Source: Clostridia bacterium (lineage in GTDB: Bacteria > Bacillota > Clostridia > TANB77 > CAG-508). From it: DNA of 64,000 bases. The stretch spans positions 282,946 through 346,945 of the forward strand of contig JAGAKS010000017.1 in the NCBI GenBank assembly GCA_017625465.1, in the 5' to 3' direction. Below, piece after piece: positions 44,831 through 53,625 of the stretch. Each line of letters begins with the position of its first letter. The stretch's first letter is position 1. The notes beneath the pieces are model-generated. The model was given only the letters and a program-made list of their open reading frames with translations, was not told where the DNA came from and did no database searches. The translations under genes and the position numbers were made by a program.

Positions 44831-45428
44831 ATTTTAAACAGAAACAATTAAATCTTTTGCCAAATTCACTACAATTCAATTTCATTGGCATACTACTATT
44901 CCCACCCAATGATATAGAATGTAATGTAGAAATGATTAAGCCATAATTTTCTAATTGCAAAATTGAACTACGAATTAATGAATTATCAACTCCTGTTTTA
45001 CTAATTTGTATATCAACAACATTAGGCGTATTTAATATAAATTGAAACAATTCAATTTGTAATGGTGTTATTTGTGCTAAAACTTCAAGAAATAACTTTC
45101 TTTCTTCATAATTTCCATTAGTTGGAGTTTTTAAAATATTCTTAAAATACTCCTTATATAGTTTTCTTTTATATTCTAAATGCTCATTTTCAATTTTATC
45201 AGTCAATTCATCTATTAATGGAATTAATTCATCTTTATTATGTTCATCAATACTTGGAATTTTTACATTTCGTAATTCTTCTGCTACTTCTCTTAATGTT
45301 GTTTCAATTCTTTCAAAACGTTGTTCATCTTTATAACCAAAATACAATGTTGAAAGCGGTCCTCCTACACCTGGTATTGCTTGTAATCCAGCATTTATAA
45401 TTAATTCTAGTTTATCTCTATTTTTCAT
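44829..45428 (-). CDS. Hypothetical protein with glycine-rich N-terminal motif (island)
   Basis: 199 residues from MKNRDKLELIINAGLQAIPG (start 45428 behind AAAGGAG). N-terminal hydrophobic AIPGVGGPLSTLYFGYKDEQRFERI, then a charged helical region. I do not recognise the family; similar openings occur in phage and mobile-island proteins that associate with membranes. Confidence 0.55.
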   Translation of the reverse strand: MKNRDKLELIINAGLQAIPGVGGPLSTLYFGYKDEQRFERIETTLREVAEELRNVKIPSIDEHNKDELIPLIDELTDKIENEHLEYKRKLYKEYFKNILKTPTNGNYEERKLFLEVLAQITPLQIELFQFILNTPNVVDIQISKTGVDNSLIRSSILQLENYGLIISTLHSISLGGNSSMPMKLNCSEFGKRFNCFCLK

Positions 45429-45509
45429 CGTCTTCTCCTTTACTATCAATATTTTTTCATAATCAATTGCTATTTCACATTTTTTTAAAACAAAATTTTA
45501 TTACTAACT

Positions 45510-46082
45510 TTATTCGATTCTACTAATGATTTTTATTTTACCAACATATAAATATTCATCATCTTCATTTTCAACATCATTTTTTTCACTCCAATATGAA
45601 TATGATTTTTTTAAAATAGTGTTATATGAATCTGAAAAGAGAGGTATTAAAGAATTTCTTGATTTAAAAGTTTTCCCAAACACTTCAACTTCAAAAATTT
45701 CAAAATCTCCTAAAATAAAATTCTTCCAATAATCAATTTGTTTTTTTCTGCAAAGCCAAATACATTTTTGACGACTTGGTAAATGTGGATAAAATTTTCT
45801 TCTTATTTCCTCCATTCCTAACTCTCTTATTAAAATTTGATATTCATTTATAAGATCTTTTGCAGTCTTTAATAAATTTATTTGATTTCCTATATCATTT
45901 GTATTTATATAATAATCACATACATTTGCAAAAGGATATGTTTGATCTTCTAACAAAATTAATGAGTCAAAATTAAATGAAAAATTAATAAAATTATTAT
46001 TTTCCTCCCCTACTTCAATTTCATTTCCAACTTTCCAAAGTTCATCTTTATTATTTTTTTTATGTATGTGATATAAATTCAT
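45510..46082 (-). CDS. DUF2441-like protein
   Basis: 190 residues. NLYHIHKKNNKDELWKVG at the N-terminus and EEIRRKFYPHLPSRQKCIWLC in the middle fit the DUF2441 pattern. This family is found beside toxins, phage genes and defence genes; no activity is established. Start at 46082 behind GGGAG. Confidence 0.5.
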   Translation of the reverse strand: MNLYHIHKKNNKDELWKVGNEIEVGEENNNFINFSFNFDSLILLEDQTYPFANVCDYYINTNDIGNQINLLKTAKDLINEYQILIRELGMEEIRRKFYPHLPSRQKCIWLCRKKQIDYWKNFILGDFEIFEVEVFGKTFKSRNSLIPLFSDSYNTILKKSYSYWSEKNDVENEDDEYLYVGKIKIISRIE

Positions 46083-46472
46083 ATTACTCCCTCTTTTATT
46101 GCATATTCTCTTTTTTGATATTATAACATATTATCTTTTATTTTTATACTTGTATTTAATTTTTGCTTCCGACTTTCTTACCAAAGTATGCTTCCGATTT
46201 TGTAAAACTAAACATATGTTGCCAACATTTATATTGGTAAACCTCATTTGATTACATAATATTTTCTCCATCTATTGCAAATACTGCATTCCTTTTATTT
46301 TAGCCAACAAAATGGCTTCCGACCAAGATTATTTTTGGGGGCTGTTGTCAGGTTTGTCGGCTATTCTTCAATATCTCTAAACTTCATGGTGTGTTATTAC
46401 GTATTAAAAATGCTCACTTTTCAAGCATTTCTGGGACGTACTAAAACGCTGAAAGTGCTGAAAAATGAGCTT
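46083..46472. other. Gene-free edge of the island with three copies of GCTTCCGA
   Basis: I see no convincing gene here. GCTTCCGA occurs at 46165-46172, 46190-46197 and 46315-46322 on the plus strand. This is the sequence of the variant tRNA-Gly anticodon arm (…ATGCTTCCGACC…). TGTTGGCAA occurs at 46218-46246 and again near 41030 at the other end of the island, resembling integrase arm-binding sites. Confidence 0.45.
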
Positions 46473-46486
46473 TTTTGGAGCGGGTA
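46473..46486. repeat. attL-like 14-bp repeat within tRNA-Gly(UCCG) 3' end
   Basis: Identical to 40954-40967. Together they bound 40954-46486 as an insertion at the tRNA 3' end. Confidence 0.65.
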
Positions 46487-46549
46487 GTGGGAATCGAACC
46501 CACGAGGCCAGGTCGGAAGCATGGAATTTTACCACTAAATTATACCCGC
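46476..46549 (-). tRNA. tRNA-Gly with anticodon loop CTTCCGA (UCC plus G37), candidate CGGN quadruplet decoder
   Basis: 74 bases including CCA. Acceptor GCGGGTA/TACCCGC, D stem ATTT/AAAT and T stem GTGGG/CCCAC are fully paired, so it looks functional. The anticodon stem-loop CCATG-CTTCCGA-CCTGG has the normal length but with a T-C mismatch in the stem (position 30-40) and G instead of A at position 37. Bases 34-37 read UCCG, complementary to CGGA and, by wobble at U34, CGGT. The two normal tRNA-Gly(UCC) genes beside it have CTTCCAA and a perfect stem. Its 3' end is the insertion site of the island at 40954-46486. Confidence 0.9.
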
Positions 46550-46619
46550 ACATATTTATATTCTATGTTAGAAAAAAAGCCATCATACTAGACATTTTCT
46601 AATACAACGACTAATTTGC

Positions 46620-46693
<74 letters not shown>

Positions 46694-46721
46694 ATATTTA
46701 GATGTTGCCTAGAAAAATAAT

Positions 46722-46795
<74 letters not shown>

Positions 46796-46876
46796 AACAG
46801 TAAAATTATTTCTCTTGACAAGTATAAATTATAAACTATTATTTTAATTTTGTCAAGAGAAATTTTCAAAAAAATA

Positions 46877-46899
46877 GAATCAACCTTACAGTTGATTCT
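46877..46899 (-). terminator. Terminator of the GntR/ABC operon
   Basis: AGAATCAAC-cttaca-GTTGATTCT stem with a T run on the minus strand, seven bases after the permease stop. Confidence 0.75.
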
Positions 46900-46905
46900 C
46901 GCTTA

Positions 46906-47547
46906 CTAAAATTCTTTCTTTTCATATATTTTGCATGAAATTTTATATGATAAAACATATAGTAATACTATTGCTACACAGCCAATTACCACCCCATATT
47001 TTTCCAACATATTTAAAGAAAAACCATTCATCATACTTATAGCAACAGATATTATCACCATTAACGCAACAACTAAAACTATTTGTATCATTCTCCCTTT
47101 TTCTGCGCCAAATTTATACATAATCGGTATCTGAAGAATTTGAAAAATTGAAATTCCACATACAGCTCCCAAAAGTGTGGATAAAACACTTTCAAAATTA
47201 AAATTTACTTTATTATTTATTAGAGCTATAAATATAGTTAATAAAAATCCTAATATACTACCAACAAATGTTATTAGTAACACATACAAATATCTAGCTT
47301 TTACTACATCCTTTTTACTTACTGGAAAAGTATGCAAATATTTATCAGACTTTGATATATTGTCATAACTAAAACTACTCATAGCTAATATTCCAAAAAA
47401 TAGTGGAATATACACTGGCATAAAGCTAGTTACATCTCCATTTATATACATACACACACTAAACAATATTATCATAAAGATAATTGTTTTCATATATGAC
47501 TTTAAGGTCATACAATCTTTTATAATCAAGCCAAGTATTTCTTTCAT
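46906..47547 (-). CDS. ABC-2 type permease (YtrC/BcrB-like)
   Basis: 213 residues with six membrane segments and a basic C-terminus (KISCKIYEKKEF). It is paired with the ATPase at 47548 and the GntR regulator at 48408, the YtrA-type layout that responds to cell-wall antibiotics. Confidence 0.8.
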   Translation of the reverse strand: MKEILGLIIKDCMTLKSYMKTIIFMIILFSVCMYINGDVTSFMPVYIPLFFGILAMSSFSYDNISKSDKYLHTFPVSKKDVVKARYLYVLLITFVGSILGFLLTIFIALINNKVNFNFESVLSTLLGAVCGISIFQILQIPIMYKFGAEKGRMIQIVLVVALMVIISVAISMMNGFSLNMLEKYGVVIGCVAIVLLYVLSYKISCKIYEKKEF

Positions 47548-48405
47548 CTATTTTTCCCCCTTTATATAAATTAGCATTATACTTTCTATACTAGCTCTAT
47601 CTATTACACCAAAATCATATTTTTTTCGAAATTCATTTTTATTTTCCACTAAAACCTCATATTCATATTTATTTTTCTTGAATTTTATATAGTCTTTTTT
47701 ATCTAATTTCTTAAATTCCTCTTCTGCACATTTTAAAACACCATATTCTTCTAATAACTCATCTCTCGTCTTTGTAAATACAATTTCCCCCTCATTAATA
47801 AAAGTAATATAATCTGCAATATGCTCTAAATCTGAAGTAATATGGCTAGAAACTAAAATTGAATGTTCTTCATCTTGTATAAATTCTTGAAAAATATCTA
47901 ATATTTCATTTCTAGCAATTGGATCTAATCCAGAAGTTGGCTCATCTAAAACAAGTAATTTAGGTTTGTGTGCTAAAGCTGTTGCAATTTTAAGTTTCAT
48001 TTTCATTCCACTAGAAAATTCTTTTGAAATTTTATTTTGAGGAAGTTTAAACTTTTCTATGTATTGAAAATATAAATTTTCATCCCATGTTTTATAAAAG
48101 TTTTTCATAATCTTACTAATATCTTTAGGAGTTAGATATTCTGATAAAAAGCTATCATCTAATACTACACCTATATCACTTTTTATTTTTTTCTCATCTT
48201 TAATATTATCTAAACCAAAAATATTAATCTCTCCACTATCTCTTTTTATAACATTTAAAATAGATTTTATAGTTGTAGTTTTACCAGCTCCATTTTCTCC
48301 AATTAATCCCATTATCATTCCTTTTGGCAAGCTTAAATTAACATTTTTCAATTCAAATCCATTGTATTTTTTGCACAAGTTTTTAACCTCTAAAGAATTT
48401 TCCAT
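47548..48405 (-). CDS. ABC transporter ATP-binding protein (BcrA type)
   Basis: 285 residues. Walker A GENGAGKTTTIKSIL, signature EFSSGMKMKLKIATALA, Walker B LLVLDEPTSGLDPIA, and the long C-terminal extension of peptide-export ATPases. Forms the transporter with the downstream permease. Confidence 0.92.
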   Translation of the reverse strand: MENSLEVKNLCKKYNGFELKNVNLSLPKGMIMGLIGENGAGKTTTIKSILNVIKRDSGEINIFGLDNIKDEKKIKSDIGVVLDDSFLSEYLTPKDISKIMKNFYKTWDENLYFQYIEKFKLPQNKISKEFSSGMKMKLKIATALAHKPKLLVLDEPTSGLDPIARNEILDIFQEFIQDEEHSILVSSHITSDLEHIADYITFINEGEIVFTKTRDELLEEYGVLKCAEEEFKKLDKKDYIKFKKNKYEYEVLVENKNEFRKKYDFGVIDRASIESIMLIYIKGEK

Positions 48406-48407
48406 GT

Positions 48408-48782
48408 TTATTCCTCCTCATATAAAATATCTAACATACTTTTTATTTCATCTTTGCTTATATTACTAACTCTAGCAATATTTACAACCGTATCTATCAG
48501 TTGTTCTACCTTTTGTAGTTGTTCTTCTCTTATTATTTCTACATTTTTATTTGCTACATAAGTACCTTTAGCTGGAATAGTTTCTACATACCCTTCTTTT
48601 TCTAACTGCTCATATGCATTTTTTGTAGTAATAACACTTATTCTTAAATCTTTTGCTAAACTTCTTATTGAAGGTAGCATCTCTCCCACCTTCAATTCGT
48701 TAGATATTATTTTACTTTTTATTTGTTCCTTTATTTGCTCATATATAGGAACATTACTCGAATTACTTATTATTATATTCAT
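48408..48782 (-). CDS. GntR family regulator (YtrA subfamily)
   Basis: 124 residues from MNIIISNSSNVPIYEQIKEQ. A full GntR winged helix (IRSLAKDLRISVITTKNAYEQLEKEGYVETIPAKGTYVANKN) and a short helical tail without effector domain, as in YtrA. It precedes and presumably represses the ABC genes. Start 48782 has AAGGAAG upstream. Confidence 0.9.
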   Translation of the reverse strand: MNIIISNSSNVPIYEQIKEQIKSKIISNELKVGEMLPSIRSLAKDLRISVITTKNAYEQLEKEGYVETIPAKGTYVANKNVEIIREEQLQKVEQLIDTVVNIARVSNISKDEIKSMLDILYEEE

Positions 48783-48804
48783 AAATTCTTCTTCCTTTTT
48801 ATTG

Positions 48805-48842
48805 TGTATATACAGTATATACAGTTTTCGTATAAATGTCAA
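48805..48842 (-). promoter_or_regulatory. GntR/ABC promoter with operator palindrome
   Basis: TTGACA (48837-48842), 17 bases, TATACT (48814-48819). The 19-bp palindrome TGTATATACaGTATATACA (48805-48823) overlaps the -10. This fits autorepression by the YtrA-like regulator. Confidence 0.7.
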
Positions 48843-48890
48843 TACAAAAAAATTACTTTATACAAAAATATAAAGTAATTTTTATTATTA

Positions 48891-49382
48891 TTATTCTAAT
48901 TCTATGATTTTGTTATCTTTCAAACTCTTCTGAACATCTATCACTCTTTGATTTGAAGAACCTCTCCATTTTAGCATAGGATTTCTTAATTCATCAACAT
49001 ATTGTCCGTCAATTAAAACATCTATATATTTCAAAACTTCCTTATCTTTTAAATATTCTTCAAAAGTAAAGCCAGACCATACCCATAAAGTTTTATTTGG
49101 AAATTTTTCTTTAAACTTTTTAGCTAACTTAGTAGTACCTTCAATATTACTAGGATGCATTGGCTCTCCACCTAAAATTGACAATCCCTGTATATGTTCT
49201 AATTCGCACAATTTTAAAACTTCTTCAATGGTTTCATCTGTAAACTCTTTACCGCCTTTAAAATCATGTGTTTCTGGATTAAAACAATTTTTACAATTAA
49301 AGGTACAACCTTGCATGAATATTGATACTCTTATACCTTCTCCGTTTGAAATATCCATTTTTCTAATTTTATTATATCTCAT
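48891..49382 (-). CDS. nrdG: Anaerobic ribonucleotide reductase activase
   Basis: 163 residues. Radical SAM motif CTFNCKNC, GGEPMHPSN. It installs the glycyl radical on NrdD. It follows nrdD with a 15-bp gap. Confidence 0.93.
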   Translation of the reverse strand: MRYNKIRKMDISNGEGIRVSIFMQGCTFNCKNCFNPETHDFKGGKEFTDETIEEVLKLCELEHIQGLSILGGEPMHPSNIEGTTKLAKKFKEKFPNKTLWVWSGFTFEEYLKDKEVLKYIDVLIDGQYVDELRNPMLKWRGSSNQRVIDVQKSLKDNKIIELE

Positions 49383-49397
49383 TGTTTCTCCTAACTC

Positions 49398-51587
49398 TTA
49401 TGCATCTTTATTATCAATATGAAGTACTCTTTCTTTTATTTCTTGTGTTCTTCCTTTATTCCAGAAGTTTGTTCCTATATATCCACAAGTTCTTCTTGCT
49501 ACATTTAATGTGTTGTGGTCTGTATTTCCGCAATTTGGGCAGAACCATTCTAAATTATCATCAATTTGAATTTCGCCAGTATATCCACATTTTTGGCAAT
49601 AATCTGATTTAGTATTTAATTCAGCATACATTATATTGTCATAAATAAAGTTTATAACTTGTAATATAACATCTAAATTATTTTGTAAGTTTGGTGTTTC
49701 AATATATGAAATAGCTCCACCTGGACTTAATTTTTGGAATTCGCTTTCTAATTTTAATTTAGTAAAAGCATCAATTTCTTCAAATACTGGTACATGGTAT
49801 GAATTAGTAATATATTTTCTATCTGTAACTCCTTCAACAGTTCCAAAGCGCTCTTTTAGGCATTTAGCAAATTTGTAAGTTGTTGATTCAATAGGAGTTC
49901 CATATACAGAATAGTCAATGTCTTCTGCTTCTTTCCATTCTTTACATTTATCATTTAATTTTTGCATAACTTCTAAGCCGAATTCTTTACCTTCTCCATT
50001 ATCTGTATGACTACTTCCTGTCATATATTTTACGCATTCATATAAACCAGCGTAACCTAATGAAATTGTTGAATAACCATGATGTAATAGCTCGTGAATA
50101 CTTTCCCCAGGTTGTAATCTAGCAAGAGCACCATCTTGCCATAAAATAGGTGCAACATCACTTGTAACATTGCTTAATCTTTTATGTCTTATTTGTAGTG
50201 CTTTATGACATAATTCTAATCGTTCATCAAAAATTTTCCAGAATTTATCTTTATCTTTTTTAGAAGATAATGCTACATCAGGTAAGTTAATTGTAACAAC
50301 GCCTTGATTAAATCTTCCATAATATTTTCCTTTGCCTTCTACATAATTTCCAGCATTTGCAATGTTTCCAACAGACATTGCTCTATCTGGTGTAAGGAAA
50401 GATCTACAACCCATACAAGGATAACAATCTCCCTCACCTTTTTCATTTTTCTTTAATTCCTTCATTACTTTTTCAGAAATATAATCTGGAACCATTCTCT
50501 TAGCAGTACATTCTGCTGCAAGTTTTGTTAAGTAAAAATATTTACTATTTTGTTCTATATTATCTTCTTCTAAAACATACAATAATTTTGGAAAAGCAGG
50601 AGTTATATACACACCTTTTCTATTTTTAAAACCAACAATTCTTTGTTTTAAAAATTCTTCTATTATCATAGCAACTTCTTCTTTGTATTCTTCTGTTTCT
50701 CCTAAATACATAAATACACTTAAAAATGGTGCTTGTCCGTTAGTATTTGTCATTGAATTTACTTGATAATTAAAGGTTTGTACTCCGTCTGCCACTTCTT
50801 TTCTTGTATCTTCTTTTGCATATTCTTCACAAGTTTTGTCATCTAATTTTCTTGCTTTATATTTTTTATAATACTTTTCATAACTTGCTCTTACAAAAGG
50901 TGCTAAATGAGTAATTGATACAGTTGCTCCACCATAACTAGAAGATGTAACTGCAAGTATAATTTGTGTTGCAATAGTAGCTGCTGTTATAAATCTATGT
51001 GGTTTTTCTATCATAACGCCATTAATAACAGTTCCATTTTGAAGCATATCTTCTAAGTTTATTAATTCGCAATTATGCAAAGCATTTTGAGCAAAGTAAT
51101 CTGCATCATGAAAATGTATAATTCCTTCATCATGGGCTTTTACAACTTCTTCTGGAAGAAGAAATCTTCTTGTAATATCTGTACTTGTTATGCCAGCTAA
51201 ATAATCTCTTTGAGTTGTAACAACAGTAGCATTTTTATTAGAATTTTCATTGTTCCAATATTCACTTTCACCTTCAATTAATTCTTTAATTGTTTGGTCT
51301 GTTGTATTAGCTTTTCTAACTAATTCTCTTGTATAACGATAAGTAATATATTTTTTAGCTAATTGATATTTATCAAATTCCATTAACTTTTCTTCTATAA
51401 TATCTTGAATATCTTCAACAAGTATTCTCTTCTTATTCAATTCTTCAATATAATTGATTATTTCTTGTATTTCTTCATCTGTTGCTCTTTCTCTTGGTTT
51501 AACCTCGACATTTGCTTTGTTAATAGCTTTCTCAATCTTTGAAGGATCATAATCAACTATATGCCCATCTCTTTTTACAATTTTCAT
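49398..51587 (-). CDS. nrdD: Anaerobic ribonucleoside-triphosphate reductase
   Basis: 729 residues. N-terminal ATP cone (about residues 1-90), a thiyl radical site in the core, C-terminal zinc CQKCG...CPNCG, and the glycyl radical motif RRTCGYIG. Makes dNTPs without oxygen, indicating an anaerobe. Strong AAAGGGG start. Divergent from the Crp-like gene at 51705. Confidence 0.95.
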   Translation of the reverse strand: MKIVKRDGHIVDYDPSKIEKAINKANVEVKPRERATDEEIQEIINYIEELNKKRILVEDIQDIIEEKLMEFDKYQLAKKYITYRYTRELVRKANTTDQTIKELIEGESEYWNNENSNKNATVVTTQRDYLAGITSTDITRRFLLPEEVVKAHDEGIIHFHDADYFAQNALHNCELINLEDMLQNGTVINGVMIEKPHRFITAATIATQIILAVTSSSYGGATVSITHLAPFVRASYEKYYKKYKARKLDDKTCEEYAKEDTRKEVADGVQTFNYQVNSMTNTNGQAPFLSVFMYLGETEEYKEEVAMIIEEFLKQRIVGFKNRKGVYITPAFPKLLYVLEEDNIEQNSKYFYLTKLAAECTAKRMVPDYISEKVMKELKKNEKGEGDCYPCMGCRSFLTPDRAMSVGNIANAGNYVEGKGKYYGRFNQGVVTINLPDVALSSKKDKDKFWKIFDERLELCHKALQIRHKRLSNVTSDVAPILWQDGALARLQPGESIHELLHHGYSTISLGYAGLYECVKYMTGSSHTDNGEGKEFGLEVMQKLNDKCKEWKEAEDIDYSVYGTPIESTTYKFAKCLKERFGTVEGVTDRKYITNSYHVPVFEEIDAFTKLKLESEFQKLSPGGAISYIETPNLQNNLDVILQVINFIYDNIMYAELNTKSDYCQKCGYTGEIQIDDNLEWFCPNCGNTDHNTLNVARRTCGYIGTNFWNKGRTQEIKERVLHIDNKDA

Positions 51588-51653
51588 ATCATTTTTCCCC
51601 TTTGTATATTTTTCTTATCTAATTATAAAAATAATTTATAGGTTTTTTAAAGG

Positions 51654-51687
51654 TGCAATTGCAACTTTTTTAGAATTGTTATATAAT
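51654..51687 (+). promoter_or_regulatory. Shared palindrome TGCAATTGCA and promoter of the Crp-like gene
   Basis: TTGCAA (51659-51664), 17 bases, TATAAT (51682-51687). The -35 falls in the palindrome TGCAATTGCA (51654-51663), which is also close to the divergent nrdD promoter (TATAAA near 51638). Candidate common operator. Confidence 0.5.
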
Positions 51688-51704
51688 TGTAACAGGTGAT
51701 GAAA

Positions 51705-52349
51705 ATGAATAGTCCTTTTACTGGTATTTCTGAACTTCAGAAACACAAATTATTTAAAATATTGCAAACTCATGAATATAGTTTTAACAAAAATGAAGAA
51801 ATTTTATCAACTTTAAAAGGTGAAAATATTATATGCATTTTGTTAGAAGGTCATGCTCAAATTGTTAGTATCAGCTATAATGGTGAAGAAAATCTTATTG
51901 AGGAACTATATAAAGATAGTATATTTGGAACTAATATTTCAAATATCAGTGATAGTGAATATCAGATTACTGCTCTTGAAAAAACAAAAGTTTTAGTAAT
52001 TGATTATAACAAATTAATTGATACTAAAAATATTAATTACAGCTATTATAATGTTTTTCTTACTAATCTTTTTGATATCATAAATTCAAAATTTAGAGAA
52101 AGTAACGACAGAATAAAAATTTTGACTAAAAAATCTATAAGAGATAAACTTTTAGCTTTTTTTGAAAACGAATATATAAAAACACGTTCAAAATATATTT
52201 ATCTACCAACTAATTTCAAAGACCTTGCGGACTATCTTTCTATAAATAGGTCTGCAATGTTTAGAGAATTAAAATATTTAAAAGAAGAAAAATTTATAAA
52301 GGTTGATGGAAATAGAATTACATTGCTATATACACCAAATGTACATTAA
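51705..52349 (+). CDS. Crp/Fnr family regulator
   Basis: 214 residues from MNSPFTGISELQKHKL (start 51705; upstream in-frame starts are closer to AGGTG than expected). Cyclic-nucleotide-like beta barrel in the first half, HTH_Crp (FKDLADYLSINRSAMFRELKYLKEE) at the end. No Cys cluster for an Fnr iron-sulfur centre, so the signal is not oxygen via FeS. It lies divergent to nrdDG and may regulate it. Confidence 0.88.
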   Translation: MNSPFTGISELQKHKLFKILQTHEYSFNKNEEILSTLKGENIICILLEGHAQIVSISYNGEENLIEELYKDSIFGTNISNISDSEYQITALEKTKVLVIDYNKLIDTKNINYSYYNVFLTNLFDIINSKFRESNDRIKILTKKSIRDKLLAFFENEYIKTRSKYIYLPTNFKDLADYLSINRSAMFRELKYLKEEKFIKVDGNRITLLYTPNVH

Positions 52350-52350
52350 A

Positions 52351-52382
52351 AAAAATGCTTTCTTTAATAGAAAGCATTTTTT
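52351..52382. terminator. Bidirectional terminator between the Crp-like gene and rplS
   Basis: AAAATGCTTTCT-ttaat-AGAAAGCATTTTTT stem between converging genes. Confidence 0.75.
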
Positions 52383-52389
52383 ATTTTAA

Positions 52390-52884
52390 TTATTTATTTT
52401 CTTCTGCTTTTGGTTCTTCTGTAGCAACAGCTTCTACAACTGGTGCTTCAGCTACTGGAGCTTCTTCAACTGTTTCAACAACTTCAGCTTCACCTGGAAC
52501 AACTTCTTCTTTGATAACTATTTCTTTAGTTTCAATTCTTGCTCCAACTTTTTCTTTAGTTTTAGCAGCTTTACCAACTCTGTCTCTTAAGTAGTATAAT
52601 TTAGCACGTCTTGCTTTACCTACTCTAACTACCTCAATTTTTTCAATTCTTGGTGAATGAACTAAGAATGTTTTTTCAACACCAACACCATAAGAAATTC
52701 TTCTTACTGTAAATGTTGCATTTACTCCTCCACCTTGTTTTTTAATTATAATACCTTCGAAAACTTGGATTCTTTCTTTGTTTCCTTCTTTAATTCTAAC
52801 GTGAACTCTAACTGTGTTACCAATTTTTAATTCTGGAACTTTATTTTTTAATTGTTCATGCTCGATAGATTTTAAAATATCCAT
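52390..52884 (-). CDS. rplS: 50S ribosomal protein L19, with acidic C-terminal extension
   Basis: 164 residues. The L19 core ([20 protein letters not shown] ... [21 protein letters not shown]) ends at about residue 115. A tail of 45-50 Glu/Val/Ala residues follows ([20 protein letters not shown] and more). L19 sits at the 30S-50S interface. It is the last gene of the ffh-rplS operon. Confidence 0.95.
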   Translation of the reverse strand: MDILKSIEHEQLKNKVPELKIGNTVRVHVRIKEGNKERIQVFEGIIIKKQGGGVNATFTVRRISYGVGVEKTFLVHSPRIEKIEVVRVGKARRAKLYYLRDRVGKAAKTKEKVGARIETKEIVIKEEVVPGEAEVVETVEEAPVAEAPVVEAVATEEPKAEENK

Positions 52885-53622
52885 TTAATTTTCCTCCTTC
52901 TTTTTAAAATCTTTATTTAAACTCTTTATAATTTTTCGTTCATCTTCAGTTAAATCTACTTTTTCTAAAAGGTCTGGCCTTTTTTCAAAAGTTACTTTCA
53001 AAGCTTGCTCTCTTCTCCATTTTTCAATATTTTGATGATGACCACTTTTTAATACTTCTGGAACTTCCATTCCTTCAAATATTTCAGGTCTAGTATATTG
53101 TGGATATTCAAGCAATCCATTTGAAAAAGATTCTTCCATTGTAGAATTTTCTTTAAGCACTCCTTCTACATACCTTGAAACACTATCTACAAGGACCATT
53201 GCTGGTATTTCTCCACCGGTTAATACATAATCTCCTATCGAAATTTCTTCATCTACGATTTTATCTATTACCCTTTGGTCTATTCCTTCATAATGTCCGC
53301 AAAGTACAATTAAATGCTCTTCTTTTGATAATTCTTCTACTTTAGCTTGATTTAGAGTATTTCCTTTTGGTGACAAATAAATAACTTTAGAGTTATTACT
53401 CTTTACTGAATTATAGCAATCATACACAACATCAGGTCTCATAAGCATTCCTGCTCCTCCACCGTAAGGTGTATCATCTACTTTTTTATGTTTGTCCTTT
53501 GAAAAATCTCTAATATTTACTAAATTTATTTCTATAATGTTTTTTTCTGTTGCCCTACCAATTATGCTTTGTTTAATTGGTTCAAACATTTCAGGAAAAA
53601 GTGTTAATATATCAAACTTCAT
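52885..53622 (-). CDS. trmD: tRNA (guanine-N1)-methyltransferase, TrmD
   Basis: 245 residues, [39 protein letters not shown] and [11 protein letters not shown] (trefoil SAM knot). TrmD makes m1G37 on tRNAs with G at 36-37, preventing +1 frameshifts. The variant tRNA-Gly in this window has G37 after C36 rather than after G36, so it is not expected to be a standard TrmD substrate. Contains an AGG codon read as the conserved Arg (EKRPDLLEK). Confidence 0.95.
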   Translation of the reverse strand: MKFDILTLFPEMFEPIKQSIIGRATEKNIIEINLVNIRDFSKDKHKKVDDTPYGGGAGMLMRPDVVYDCYNSVKSNNSKVIYLSPKGNTLNQAKVEELSKEEHLIVLCGHYEGIDQRVIDKIVDEEISIGDYVLTGGEIPAMVLVDSVSRYVEGVLKENSTMEESFSNGLLEYPQYTRPEIFEGMEVPEVLKSGHHQNIEKWRREQALKVTFEKRPDLLEKVDLTEDERKIIKSLNKDFKKKEEN

Positions 53623-53625
53623 AAA

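Noticed and set aside
46110..46260. Possible short minus-strand gene reading through CGGA sites in the island edge
   Set aside because: Only short frames are open, with no start signal; the repeated TCGGAAGC is reported as a sequence pattern instead.
46275..46487. A 70-residue plus-strand ORF in the island edge
   Set aside because: No ribosome binding site, runs into the tRNA-Gly gene on the other strand, and no coding character.
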